Position numbers and translations under genes: made by a program. Source: Pseudomonadota bacterium (lineage in GTDB: Bacteria > Pseudomonadota > Gammaproteobacteria > Steroidobacterales > Steroidobacteraceae). From it: 64,000 nucleotides of DNA. The stretch covers positions 124,001 through 188,000 of the forward strand of contig JAPLSH010000003.1 in assembly GCA_026398735.1 (NCBI GenBank). The letters run 5' to 3'. Positions 1 to 7,819 of this stretch are shown here, one piece after another. The notes under the pieces were generated by a model, which ran no database searches, was not told where the DNA came from, and saw only the letters and a list, made by a program, of their open reading frames with translations. Position 1 is the stretch's first letter; each line of letters opens with the position of its first letter.

Positions 1-509
1 TGGCTAAAGCCAAGGCTTGGAACATCAAAGACGATATGTCGGTGGCTAACGCTTGCCGCGTGCCGTCCATCATCTATTCGATGCAAGGGCCCTTCCCTAT
101 CGAGATCTTCCAGGGCACCGAGCTGACGGTGATCCGCATGGAATATTTTGATATGACGCGCGTACTCTTTACCGATGGCCGCAAACACCTGCCCGCCGAT
201 GGTCCGCATACCAAGACGGGTGATTCGATCGCTCATTGGGACGGCGACATGCTGGTGGTCGAGACGACTCACCTTAAAGAGTCCACCCTGACTAACAACG
301 GCTTGGATCACAGTCGCAACGTGAAGGTGATCGAGCGCTTCAAAATTTCTGCAGACCGCAAGCAGCTGCTGTCGACCCAAGAGTTTGAAGACCCAGAGGT
401 GCTGGATAATCGCGGCGCCAGATTCATCAGCTGGGATCGCGGCGTCGAAGGCGATCATGTGCACGCCTACGACTGCGACCCCAGCTTTGCAGAGAACTAC
501 GCGAACTAG
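1..509 (+). CDS. Uncharacterised protein, C-terminal part (5' end outside window)
   Basis: The reading frame is open from base 3 to the stop at 507-509, giving 168 visible residues; an internal ATG at 36 is unlikely to be the start because the frame continues in from the left edge. Motifs such as GPFPIEIFQ, FTDGRKH, IAHWDGDMLVVET and FKISADRKQL resemble the C-terminal half of a large family of exported bacterial hypothetical proteins that carry a 'GHSIGHWEGDTLVVDT'-like segment. No catalytic motif is recognised and no function is assigned. It is the first gene of an accessory region rich in exported enzymes. Confidence 0.75.
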   Translation, partial: AKAKAWNIKDDMSVANACRVPSIIYSMQGPFPIEIFQGTELTVIRMEYFDMTRVLFTDGRKHLPADGPHTKTGDSIAHWDGDMLVVETTHLKESTLTNNGLDHSRNVKVIERFKISADRKQLLSTQEFEDPEVLDNRGARFISWDRGVEGDHVHAYDCDPSFAENYAN

Positions 510-529
510 TTGCGTGCAGTGCCGGTGCG

Positions 530-892
530 CTAGCGCCCCGGTGCTGCCGGCACCACATCCTTAACGCAATCGCGCTTGGCCTGAACTTCTTGCAGTGCCG
601 CGCGGCGCGCATTGACTGCTTTATGCGCCTCGCTCTTGGCCATGCCGTTGCCTATACCCAGATCACCCAGAAAGCCGGCGACGGAACGCCAATCCATGTT
701 GCCGGTTTCATCAATCTGCTTTTGAATCTGATCTGCACGGGCCAGTTCCAGTGCAATGTCACGACATCCAAGCAGCGAGGCCTCGGTCGGTGCCAGCGGC
801 GTGGCAATGGGATAACGCTTGGTAGCACAACCAGTAAGTAGCACTACTGTTATAAGGCCAGTGGTAAGCAGGATGCGCGTATCGAACTTCAT
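530..892 (-). CDS. Small lipoprotein of unknown function
   Basis: The protein has 120 residues. The N-terminus MKFDTRILLTTGLITVVLL is followed by the lipobox LTGC (Cys about 21), so it is predicted to be lipid-anchored at the cell envelope. The mature part is mostly helical and charged (ARADQIQKQIDE, AHKAVNARRAALQEVQAKRDC) with a second Cys near the C-terminus. The ATG at 892 is chosen over an upstream start at 1177 because AGGAG lies 8 bases upstream and the signal peptide begins exactly there; the upstream start would overlap the divergent Rieske gene. Function unknown. Confidence 0.7.
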   Translation of the reverse strand: MKFDTRILLTTGLITVVLLTGCATKRYPIATPLAPTEASLLGCRDIALELARADQIQKQIDETGNMDWRSVAGFLGDLGIGNGMAKSEAHKAVNARRAALQEVQAKRDCVKDVVPAAPGR

Positions 893-977
893 GATCGCTC
901 CTAGATGAATTGCCGGTACGCTGAAATAGTGGGCCCTGTGAAATGAACGTCGAATGAATGCAAGAGGGAATACAGCC

Positions 978-2006
978 ATGATCGTAAAAAACGCTTGGTA
1001 CCTCGCAGCATGGTCCAGCGAGGTCAGCAGCAAACCGTTGGCACGCCGCATTTGCAACGAGCCCGTGGTGTTGTTTCGCGGTCTGGATGGCAAAGCCTCC
1101 GCCTTGATTGACAGCTGCGAGCATCGCGGCGCACCGCTGAGCTTGGGCACCGTGGTCGCAGATGGCATCCGCTGCAACTATCACGGCGTGGTGTTCAACT
1201 GCCAAGGCAGTTGCGTACAGATCCCCAATCAGTCGCTCATTCCTGCGCAGGCGCGAGTCAAAGCGTTTCCGCTAATCGAAAAAGATCAAATGCTATGGAT
1301 ATGGATCGGCGATGCCGCAGCCGCCGATGCCTCGCTGATCGTCGACTACCCGTTTCATGGTGATCCGCGCTGGCCGTGCCGCCAGACCTTGGCGCCGGTG
1401 GCTGCGCATTACCTGCTGATCGCCGACAACCTGCTGGATGCGACTCACTTGGCCTATGTGCATGGCAACACGGTCGGTGGCGCCAACCCTGCCGTACATA
1501 TGAACGCAGAATCCTCGTTGCAGCCCATGCCGCAGGGTCTGCGCTATGAACGGCTGATGCGCGATGCGCCACCACCACCGGCGTATTCTGCTTGTGTGAG
1601 CTTCCCGGGCCATATAGACCGCTGGCAGGAGTTTGATTTCATCGCACCAGCCACAGTCCTACAGTATTCCGGTGGCATACCTGCCGGTGCAGACCGCCAT
1701 ACCGCACAGGCGCCGCGCTTTGACATGCGCATCTTTCACAGCGCAACACCGGCGACCGACAACAGCTGTTATTACTTCTATTCGGTAGCCAACGGCCATC
1801 ACACCGACGACCCGCAGGCTACGCAGATCATCTGCGAACAGGTGGATGCGGCCATCATCGAGGACAAACTGTTCATCGAAGCACAGCAGCAGCGGGTCGA
1901 AGAGCTTGGGGAGGAAAGGTTGTTTGCCACGGCTGCCGATGCGGCGCGCCTGATGGCACGCCGCGCCGTGGCTAAATACAACCGGGCTCACTCTTCGGGA
2001 GAGTGA
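978..2006 (+). CDS. Rieske non-heme iron oxygenase, VanA-like oxygenase subunit
   Basis: The protein has 342 residues. The N-terminal Rieske [2Fe-2S] motif is complete: Cys47-x-His49 and Cys66-x2-His69 (CEHRG, CNYHG). The catalytic-domain iron motif DNLLDATHLAYVH at about 150-162 supplies the Asp/His ligands typical of vanillate O-demethylase-type oxygenases. Members use electrons from a separate ferredoxin reductase to demethylate or hydroxylate aromatic ethers; no reductase (VanB) gene lies next to it. ATG 978 is preferred over 954 because of the GAGGG box and the family-typical start MIVKNAWYLAAW. The substrate is unknown; neighbouring tannase-like esterases make a phenolic compound plausible. 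Confidence 0.85.
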   Translation: MIVKNAWYLAAWSSEVSSKPLARRICNEPVVLFRGLDGKASALIDSCEHRGAPLSLGTVVADGIRCNYHGVVFNCQGSCVQIPNQSLIPAQARVKAFPLIEKDQMLWIWIGDAAAADASLIVDYPFHGDPRWPCRQTLAPVAAHYLLIADNLLDATHLAYVHGNTVGGANPAVHMNAESSLQPMPQGLRYERLMRDAPPPPAYSACVSFPGHIDRWQEFDFIAPATVLQYSGGIPAGADRHTAQAPRFDMRIFHSATPATDNSCYYFYSVANGHHTDDPQATQIICEQVDAAIIEDKLFIEAQQQRVEELGEERLFATAADAARLMARRAVAKYNRAHSSGE

Positions 2007-2018
2007 GCCGACGCACTG

Positions 2019-3593
2019 CTAGGGACGCGCCTTGCACTGAAAGCTAGCTGCGTCATCAGTGCTGCCCTTGCCGTTGTACACGGCCACCTGCGGATAAGCA
2101 CACAGCGGTCGCGACCGGGCGGCTTGCGCTGGCTGGTTGCTGGCAATGATGCGCTCGGGTGCTTTACCGGTTTCAACCCAGCGATCTAGCTCACCCAACA
2201 TATCGATGTTTGAAGGCCCGCTGCCGCCAGAGCAATGAGCCATACCAGGTGCCATGAACAGACGCAGACCTTGTGCTGCATTCTTGGGCCCGATGTCTTT
2301 AGCTACTGCCGCATGAAAATCGACTGTTGATTGCGCAGGGATCAAACCATCGGCCCAACCATGCGATAGCAATAGCTTGCGATTGCCGGCAAAGAAACGC
2401 TTAAGGCCCGTGGCGGGGATGTCCAAGGCATCGCTGCCATAGGCCAACGCGCGCTGCGTATCCCGGTCGTAATCCATGGTGCGAAAATCCCATGCCGCAT
2501 TACCCAGTACGGGGCCTTTGAAGAAGGTGGTGGCCACTGGGAAAGGCTCGTTGCCGACCGTCAGCACAGGCATTTGCGCCTCGCTGCCCACCGACAGGCC
2601 AGGATAAATACGTGCGCCGGTGCGTGGATTGCGCGGACCGTCATACACCGCACGCAGCGCTGTGACCTGAGGTGCCGTGAGGCAATCGGCCGCATCACCG
2701 GCCTTGCACTGCAACACAGCCGGATCGAACTTGCAGGCTGGTGGATTGCTGATGATGCCGTCGCTCACACCATCATTGGCATCGCAAGCTGCCATGGCGG
2801 CTTTGCCCACCATCGCAAGCTTGGCCGGCGCAATGCGGCTAGCGTCATCTTTCATGGTGGCTGTGCCACTCCACACCGACATCACCATCAGCGGCACCAT
2901 CGGGTTGGCCGGAGCCATAGCCGAGATGCCGTCATAGTCCTCTGGGTAGCGATAGGCTTCCATCAGACCGATGCGGCCGCCGGTTGAGCAGCTGGCATAC
3001 AACGAGCGGCTAGGTCCTTGACCATAGAACGCGGCGATAGTGGCCTTGGCGGCCGTGGCTGTTTCGTGCACCGCGCGATGACCAAAATCGATCAGCTTCT
3101 CGGGGTGTCCAACCAGAAACGTGCCATCTAGCGGGCTGCCTTGATGACCGACATCTGAGGCTGCTGTGGCATAGCCGCGCGACAGCGGACCGACCATGTC
3201 GCCGTAGGCAATAGAGCCCGCCCAAACGCCGTTGCCGCCGCCCACATACTTGCCATTCCAGCCGGTTAACGGCATCCACACTTCAAAGCGAATGTCGCTG
3301 TCGGCCGTAGGTTTGGCTGTTGCTGCGATGCGGCAGAAGGCCGGTAATTTCGAAACGTCCATCGGCGGGCCCATGCCGTTCCCTGGCAAGCGCAGCGCCC
3401 CGGCAGCCACTTCGTCAGCAGAGGTAATAGTGACGTGAGGCAATTGCAGTGTCTGTGCGAGCGCAGTGCAACTACCGCCAGCCGGTGCGAGCTTAGCTGC
3501 CGCCTGACCTTGGGCAGATGGAGCGTGCAGTGCAAGGGCAACAGCCGTGGCAACCAATGCCACACCAGCCAGCGAAGCGATGCGAGTGTTCAT
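2019..3593 (-). CDS. Tannase/feruloyl esterase family protein, exported
   Basis: The protein has 524 residues with a signal peptide (MNTRIASLAGVALVATAVAL ... AQGQA). It belongs to the tannase/feruloyl esterase family, alpha/beta hydrolases that cut ester bonds between phenolic acids and sugars or alcohols. Visible motifs are the nucleophile elbow CSTGGRIGLMEAYRYPEDYDG, with Ser next to a conserved Cys, and the C-terminal catalytic His region GMAHCSGGSGPSNID, whose Cys normally disulfide-bonds to the elbow Cys. It is the last gene of a three-hydrolase run on the minus strand (6230 to 2019). Probably periplasmic or outer-membrane exposed; substrate cannot be read from sequence. Confidence 0.88.
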   Translation of the reverse strand: MNTRIASLAGVALVATAVALALHAPSAQGQAAAKLAPAGGSCTALAQTLQLPHVTITSADEVAAGALRLPGNGMGPPMDVSKLPAFCRIAATAKPTADSDIRFEVWMPLTGWNGKYVGGGNGVWAGSIAYGDMVGPLSRGYATAASDVGHQGSPLDGTFLVGHPEKLIDFGHRAVHETATAAKATIAAFYGQGPSRSLYASCSTGGRIGLMEAYRYPEDYDGISAMAPANPMVPLMVMSVWSGTATMKDDASRIAPAKLAMVGKAAMAACDANDGVSDGIISNPPACKFDPAVLQCKAGDAADCLTAPQVTALRAVYDGPRNPRTGARIYPGLSVGSEAQMPVLTVGNEPFPVATTFFKGPVLGNAAWDFRTMDYDRDTQRALAYGSDALDIPATGLKRFFAGNRKLLLSHGWADGLIPAQSTVDFHAAVAKDIGPKNAAQGLRLFMAPGMAHCSGGSGPSNIDMLGELDRWVETGKAPERIIASNQPAQAARSRPLCAYPQVAVYNGKGSTDDAASFQCKARP

Positions 3594-3647
3594 GAACAGT
3601 CTCCGTAAATGCGGGATCGGTTTGGGTAGCGTTTTAAGGGCTGAGCT

Positions 3648-5255
3648 TCAACGACACGAGAAGCTGTGTTCGTCTTCGGGATTGCCGCCGTCGTAGCGAG
3701 CCACCTGGGGGTAGGGGCATAGCGGCCGCGTACGGCCCGGAAAGGCCGCGCCCTTGGCGACAATGCGATCCGGTACTTGGCCGCGCTCGACCCAGTCCTG
3801 AATCACCGACAGCACATCAAACTGATCGGTCGAACGACCGCCACCACAATGTGTCATTCCAGGCACCAGGAATAATCGCGCCCAGGCTTGTGGGCCTTGG
3901 GGCTGGCGCGGCGTAAGTCGCTCATACCAATTGACCAGCGAGCCGGTCGACATCGCCTGATCTGACAGACCGTGATAGACCAACAGCTTGCCACCGCGGC
4001 CCGCAAAGCTGCTGTGCTCAGTGCCGTTGGCATCGTTAATGGCAGCAGTCTCGGTGGTGCGCTCGACATCGCGATCAAAGTCAAAGCGCAGCGGATCAAG
4101 CCGCGGATCAGTTGGCGTGACCGAAAAGTTGCGTAGCGTATCGGCGCCCAGCGTGGCATTGGCCGGCAGTCCATTACCGTTGCCCAGGTGCATGGAGCGC
4201 CACGCTGGTAAGGCAATACCGGTGTCATAAGGGAAGCTGCCATACAGTGACTCGCCACGGGAATTACGGGCACCCGCAAAAATCTTTTCGAGCACATCAG
4301 CCTGCTGCGGCGCCAAACAACTGCCTGCCGCGGGTGCGCTTTTGCGACCACACACCAGTTCGCGCGGGCTAAAGCGACACGCCTTGGTGTCGTTGATCAT
4401 GCCGTCCTTGAGTCCATCCAATGCATCACATCGATTGAGGACCGCATCAGAAACCGCTGAAAGCTGTGCGTCGGTGTAGGTCTTGGAATATTCGGGCTGA
4501 CCCTTGGCGTCGCGTGGTGAGATGCGATGCACCTGCTGCAGGCTCCAGACTTGATTGATCGCAACACGCGTGAGATTCCAAGAAGCGTTGCCCGACACCA
4601 CACCATCGAACTCCAGCGGCAAGCGTTGAGCAGCCAGCATGGCCTCACGGCCGCCGGTCGAGCAGCCGACAAAATAAGAACGATCGGGCTGACGACCATA
4701 GAACACATCGATCAGCGACTTGGCCTCGCGAGTTGCGCGCTCCACAGCCTGATAGCCAAAGTCGAGCTTGGCCTGTTGGTCTGCACCAAAGCGCGAGTCG
4801 ATGTTGTTGCGACCCTGATGACCGCCATCGGCCGAAACCACGGCAAAGCCGCGCTCAAGTGCCGAAGCAAATCCCGCGACGCGACCGACCGCAGGCAGCA
4901 GCACGCCGTTAAGCCCGCCGCCACCTTGGAACAACAAACGACCATTCCAGTCGCGAGGCAGTCGCAGCTCAACGCCGGTGCCATAGCTCATGTCTGGCAG
5001 CCCCGATGCGCGCGCATCAATCATCAACCGCACCAGACAATGCTCGGGCGCAGCGACCATAGCGCCAGCGGGCCCCAGTGGCAGTGCGCTAGCAGGTACC
5101 CAACTAGCCTCTTTGAGTTGCAGGCGCGGTGTGGCGCGCTGCGCCAACGCCGTGCAACTCTGGCTTGTGGGCAACGGTGCAGCGGCCGTTGCAAGCGACG
5201 GTGCTGCACAGCCAAGCATTAGCACGCTACCTAAAACAGCTCTTGAAAAACGCAT
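3648..5255 (-). CDS. Tannase/feruloyl esterase family protein, exported (second paralogue)
   Basis: The protein has 535 residues with a signal peptide (MRFSRAVLGSVLMLGCAAPSLA); a Cys at 16 also permits a lipobox reading (MLGC). Family motifs are CSTGGREAMLAAQRLPLEFDG around the Ser nucleophile, FDFDRDVERT, and PGMTHCGGGRSTDQFD around the catalytic His with its paired Cys. It is a clear but diverged paralogue of the next gene downstream (2019-3593) and starts 4 bases after the stop of the alpha/beta hydrolase upstream, so the three are almost certainly co-transcribed. Tandem duplication followed by divergence suggests related but different ester substrates. Confidence 0.88.
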   Translation of the reverse strand: MRFSRAVLGSVLMLGCAAPSLATAAAPLPTSQSCTALAQRATPRLQLKEASWVPASALPLGPAGAMVAAPEHCLVRLMIDARASGLPDMSYGTGVELRLPRDWNGRLLFQGGGGLNGVLLPAVGRVAGFASALERGFAVVSADGGHQGRNNIDSRFGADQQAKLDFGYQAVERATREAKSLIDVFYGRQPDRSYFVGCSTGGREAMLAAQRLPLEFDGVVSGNASWNLTRVAINQVWSLQQVHRISPRDAKGQPEYSKTYTDAQLSAVSDAVLNRCDALDGLKDGMINDTKACRFSPRELVCGRKSAPAAGSCLAPQQADVLEKIFAGARNSRGESLYGSFPYDTGIALPAWRSMHLGNGNGLPANATLGADTLRNFSVTPTDPRLDPLRFDFDRDVERTTETAAINDANGTEHSSFAGRGGKLLVYHGLSDQAMSTGSLVNWYERLTPRQPQGPQAWARLFLVPGMTHCGGGRSTDQFDVLSVIQDWVERGQVPDRIVAKGAAFPGRTRPLCPYPQVARYDGGNPEDEHSFSCR

Positions 5256-5258
5256 GGC

Positions 5259-6230
5259 TCAGGGCATCCGCTTTTTATCGAAGGACCACTGCGCGTCCCG
5301 GCACAGACCGCAGTCTTTGCCTGCAAAGCGCTTACCTGCATCGGCATCTGCGCGCAATTGCCACTGCAGCCAACTCACGGCAACCGACGCTGCCGGACCA
5401 CCGTCAGGCTTGAAGTATGAGCCGCCATGACCAGCACCCAACAAGTTCGCGACGGCAACTGGCACATGCGCAAGTTGCTTAAAGTCATCCATGCCGTTCT
5501 TGTAAGCAATGTCAGTCTCGCCACCCAAGATGTAGAGCACCGGTGTGTGCAAATCTTTGAGAGCGTCCTTCTTAAGATCCATGCCCGGTATCGCACTGGG
5601 CCCATCGATGAAGATACCGGTGTTCTGCAGCACTACAGCGGCCACGCGTGGGTCTTTCGCAGCGGTCAGCGCCTGCAGGCCGCCACAGCTAAAGCCTGAA
5701 ACAGCCACTTTGCGCGGATCGATCTTGCCCAGATACGGGCTGCTGGCGCGCTGGTTCTCGGCCAGCGCCCAATCGATGGCTGCTGTGAGATCGGAGGCCT
5801 TGGTACGCGGTGGCGGCAACTGGCCTGGCTGCGCCGGCGGTGCGGGCGGACGCGGCGCAACGCCCGGGCCGCTGAGAATCTTGCCGCTGGCGATGACTAG
5901 ATAACCATGCGAGGCCAGTTCAAGCAGATGAAAGCGGGTGCTGGCACCGTCGTCAGAGCAACCGCCATTGCCCCAAGCCACTACGCCTAGCTGTTGCGAA
6001 CCGAGAGCTGCAAGGTCCCGCGGTCGATAGACCACATGATCTGGCAGCGATGCCACCTCTTCTTTAAGTGCAGGGTAGCGGCCAGTACCGACGTTATCTG
6101 GCAGCTTGTTGATCTCGGCCATGGGCGGCGGCGCAGCCGGCGCGGGCTGCTGCGCCGAAACGACCGTCGCACTCGACGAACTAAGGGCAACAACCGCGAG
6201 CAGCCTGATGGCCTTCAGTGCGATATTCAT
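5259..6230 (-). CDS. Exported alpha/beta hydrolase
   Basis: The protein has 323 residues and starts MNIALKAIRLLAVVALSSSSA with signal cleavage near VSAQQ. Motifs are the nucleophile GFSCGG (G-x-S-x-G), a following GGETD acid segment and GAGHGG for the catalytic His, with WGNGGCSDDG forming the likely oxyanion region. This layout resembles dienelactone-hydrolase/cutinase-like secreted esterases. A proline-rich insert (APRPPAPPAQPGQLPPP) precedes the helix before the nucleophile. ATG 6230 is preferred over 6314 because of GGGGGA upstream and the signal peptide. First gene of the three-hydrolase run; divergent from the DUF3237 gene at 6315 across 84 bases. Confidence 0.8.
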   Translation of the reverse strand: MNIALKAIRLLAVVALSSSSATVVSAQQPAPAAPPPMAEINKLPDNVGTGRYPALKEEVASLPDHVVYRPRDLAALGSQQLGVVAWGNGGCSDDGASTRFHLLELASHGYLVIASGKILSGPGVAPRPPAPPAQPGQLPPPRTKASDLTAAIDWALAENQRASSPYLGKIDPRKVAVSGFSCGGLQALTAAKDPRVAAVVLQNTGIFIDGPSAIPGMDLKKDALKDLHTPVLYILGGETDIAYKNGMDDFKQLAHVPVAVANLLGAGHGGSYFKPDGGPAASVAVSWLQWQLRADADAGKRFAGKDCGLCRDAQWSFDKKRMP

Positions 6231-6314
6231 CTGTAGTTTCCCCCGACCCTGATTTTTCTTTAGTGTAGGCACAGAGTAACCAATATTCACAAAATCTACA
6301 GACTGGGGGGACAC

Positions 6315-6914
6315 ATGGGCTTTAGCTCTATTGCCTTGCGCGCATCACTTGTATCAATGCTGCTCGGTATCGCGTGGCACACCTCTGCGACGCCTGTCCA
6401 AGCTGCAGCACCCGCAGCAGCACTACCACCCGTGCTGGGCGCTCAGCCCGCGGCCGGGATCATGCCCAAGGTGGAGTTTGTATTTGAAGAGCGAGTCACG
6501 CTCTCACCGCCGGTCGTGCTGGGCGAGACGCCCTTTGGTCGCCGGCAATACATCGGCATTACCGGAGGCACTGTTGCCGGTCCCAAGCTCAAAGGTGAGG
6601 TCGTGCCGGGCGGATGGGACTATCAGCTCAAACTCAACGACGGCTGCGGCACCTTGTCTGCGGACTATTTCCTACGCGCCGACGATGGGACTCTCATCCA
6701 TATTGTGAATGAAGCCTACAGCTGCGGCCCCAATGTTGTAACCGGTGAAAGGTTCTTCTTCCGCCCGAAGTTTGAAGCCCCGAAGGGCCCGCATGAGTGG
6801 CTTAACCGCAGCAGCTTTGTCGCCTTGCTGGAAGTAGAGCCGCCGGTTGCAGCCACAGCAGGTGGCAGCCCGCCCACCATGGCTATTCGCATCAAGTTCT
6901 TTCAGGTCAAGTAA
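6315..6914 (+). CDS. DUF3237 domain protein with signal peptide
   Basis: The protein has 199 residues. A signal peptide (to about residue 30, ATPVQAA) precedes a full DUF3237 domain: PKVEFVFEERVTL, RRQYIGITGGTVAGPKLKGEV, PGGWDYQL, DYFLRADDGTLIHI, GPHEWLNRSSFVAL. DUF3237 folds as a beta-barrel and its biochemical function is not established. GGGGGG lies just upstream of the ATG. It is divergent from the hydrolase operon and may share its control region. A second DUF3237 protein without a signal peptide lies at 19162-19683. Confidence 0.85.
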   Translation: MGFSSIALRASLVSMLLGIAWHTSATPVQAAAPAAALPPVLGAQPAAGIMPKVEFVFEERVTLSPPVVLGETPFGRRQYIGITGGTVAGPKLKGEVVPGGWDYQLKLNDGCGTLSADYFLRADDGTLIHIVNEAYSCGPNVVTGERFFFRPKFEAPKGPHEWLNRSSFVALLEVEPPVAATAGGSPPTMAIRIKFFQVK

Positions 6915-6956
6915 CGTACTGCGCCATACGCTTGCTGGAATTGCTGCGCAGCGCTC

Positions 6957-7667
6957 TTATCCTTGGCGCGTCAGCGCAAGGCGCTGTGCAGCAGTTTCCC
7001 AGCGAATGCCAGAGAAAAAAGCGTCAATGTATTTGGCGACGGCGGCGCCATAGTCCATCTGATACGAGTGCTCATACATATCGAGCACCAGCACCGGCGT
7101 AGTGCCCACGGGCCCTGTGGCGTGATCGGCCATCCAGTAGTTTTCCAGTACGTTCAACTGCGTGTTGTAACCCAACATGACCCACCCCGAACCGCCGCCC
7201 AGTCCCTGTGCGATCTTGCGAAACTCGGACTCCCACGCATCAAAGCTGCCAAAAGAAGCCGCAATACGGCTGCGTACGGATGCATCGGCAAGACCGTCAC
7301 CGCCAAGATTGGCAAAGTACAGCTCGTGCAAAACCACTGAACCGGTGCGCAGCAACTGCTCACGCTTGAGGCCGTTGTAGACATAGGCAGGCGTATTGGC
7401 ATCGGTTAGCGCCTGCTGCAGACGCGAGCGCACAATGTTGAGCGCTTTGACAGAGCCGATATAGTTGTTCTCCCAGTGCGACTGAATCAGCTTTTCAGAA
7501 AGCCCTTTGACGGACCCCGCCTTAAAGGGCAACGGCAACGGCTCGTGCTGATACAGGAATGAGCTCTGTGCTGCCTTGGTGGCCTCTGCGGCAGTAGCAG
7601 CCAGGGTGGCTATTGCGCCCAGCGCAACGCTGCCCATCAAGAATTTGCGGCGGTTGCGTACATCCAT
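6957..7667 (-). CDS. Fe/Mn-type superoxide dismutase with Tat signal
   Basis: The protein has 236 residues. The N-terminus MDVRNRRKFLMGSVALGAIA carries a twin-arginine motif (RRKFLMG), so export of the folded, metallated enzyme is predicted. The four metal ligands of the Fe/Mn SOD family can be seen: His in SHWENNY, His in LHELYF, and Asp and His in LDMYEHSYQMDYG. The sequence is diverged from cytosolic SodB. ATG 7667 is supported by AGGAGAG upstream; a start at 7724 would place the Tat motif internally. A periplasmic SOD would remove superoxide near the exported oxidative enzymes; metal preference cannot be told from sequence. Confidence 0.85.
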   Translation of the reverse strand: MDVRNRRKFLMGSVALGAIATLAATAAEATKAAQSSFLYQHEPLPLPFKAGSVKGLSEKLIQSHWENNYIGSVKALNIVRSRLQQALTDANTPAYVYNGLKREQLLRTGSVVLHELYFANLGGDGLADASVRSRIAASFGSFDAWESEFRKIAQGLGGGSGWVMLGYNTQLNVLENYWMADHATGPVGTTPVLVLDMYEHSYQMDYGAAVAKYIDAFFSGIRWETAAQRLALTRQG

Positions 7668-7819
7668 GTTGCTCTCCTGGGTAACAAGTGCCTGTTGGTA
7701 TAGCAGCTTCCAGCGGCAGGACATAACCTATCGGCTCGATGCGCCCTGCCTTTCCGCGGCGTTGGGGTGCGGTAGTAGCCTCCACACTTAATCCATCAAT
7801 GCGTAGCAGAGTCGAAACC

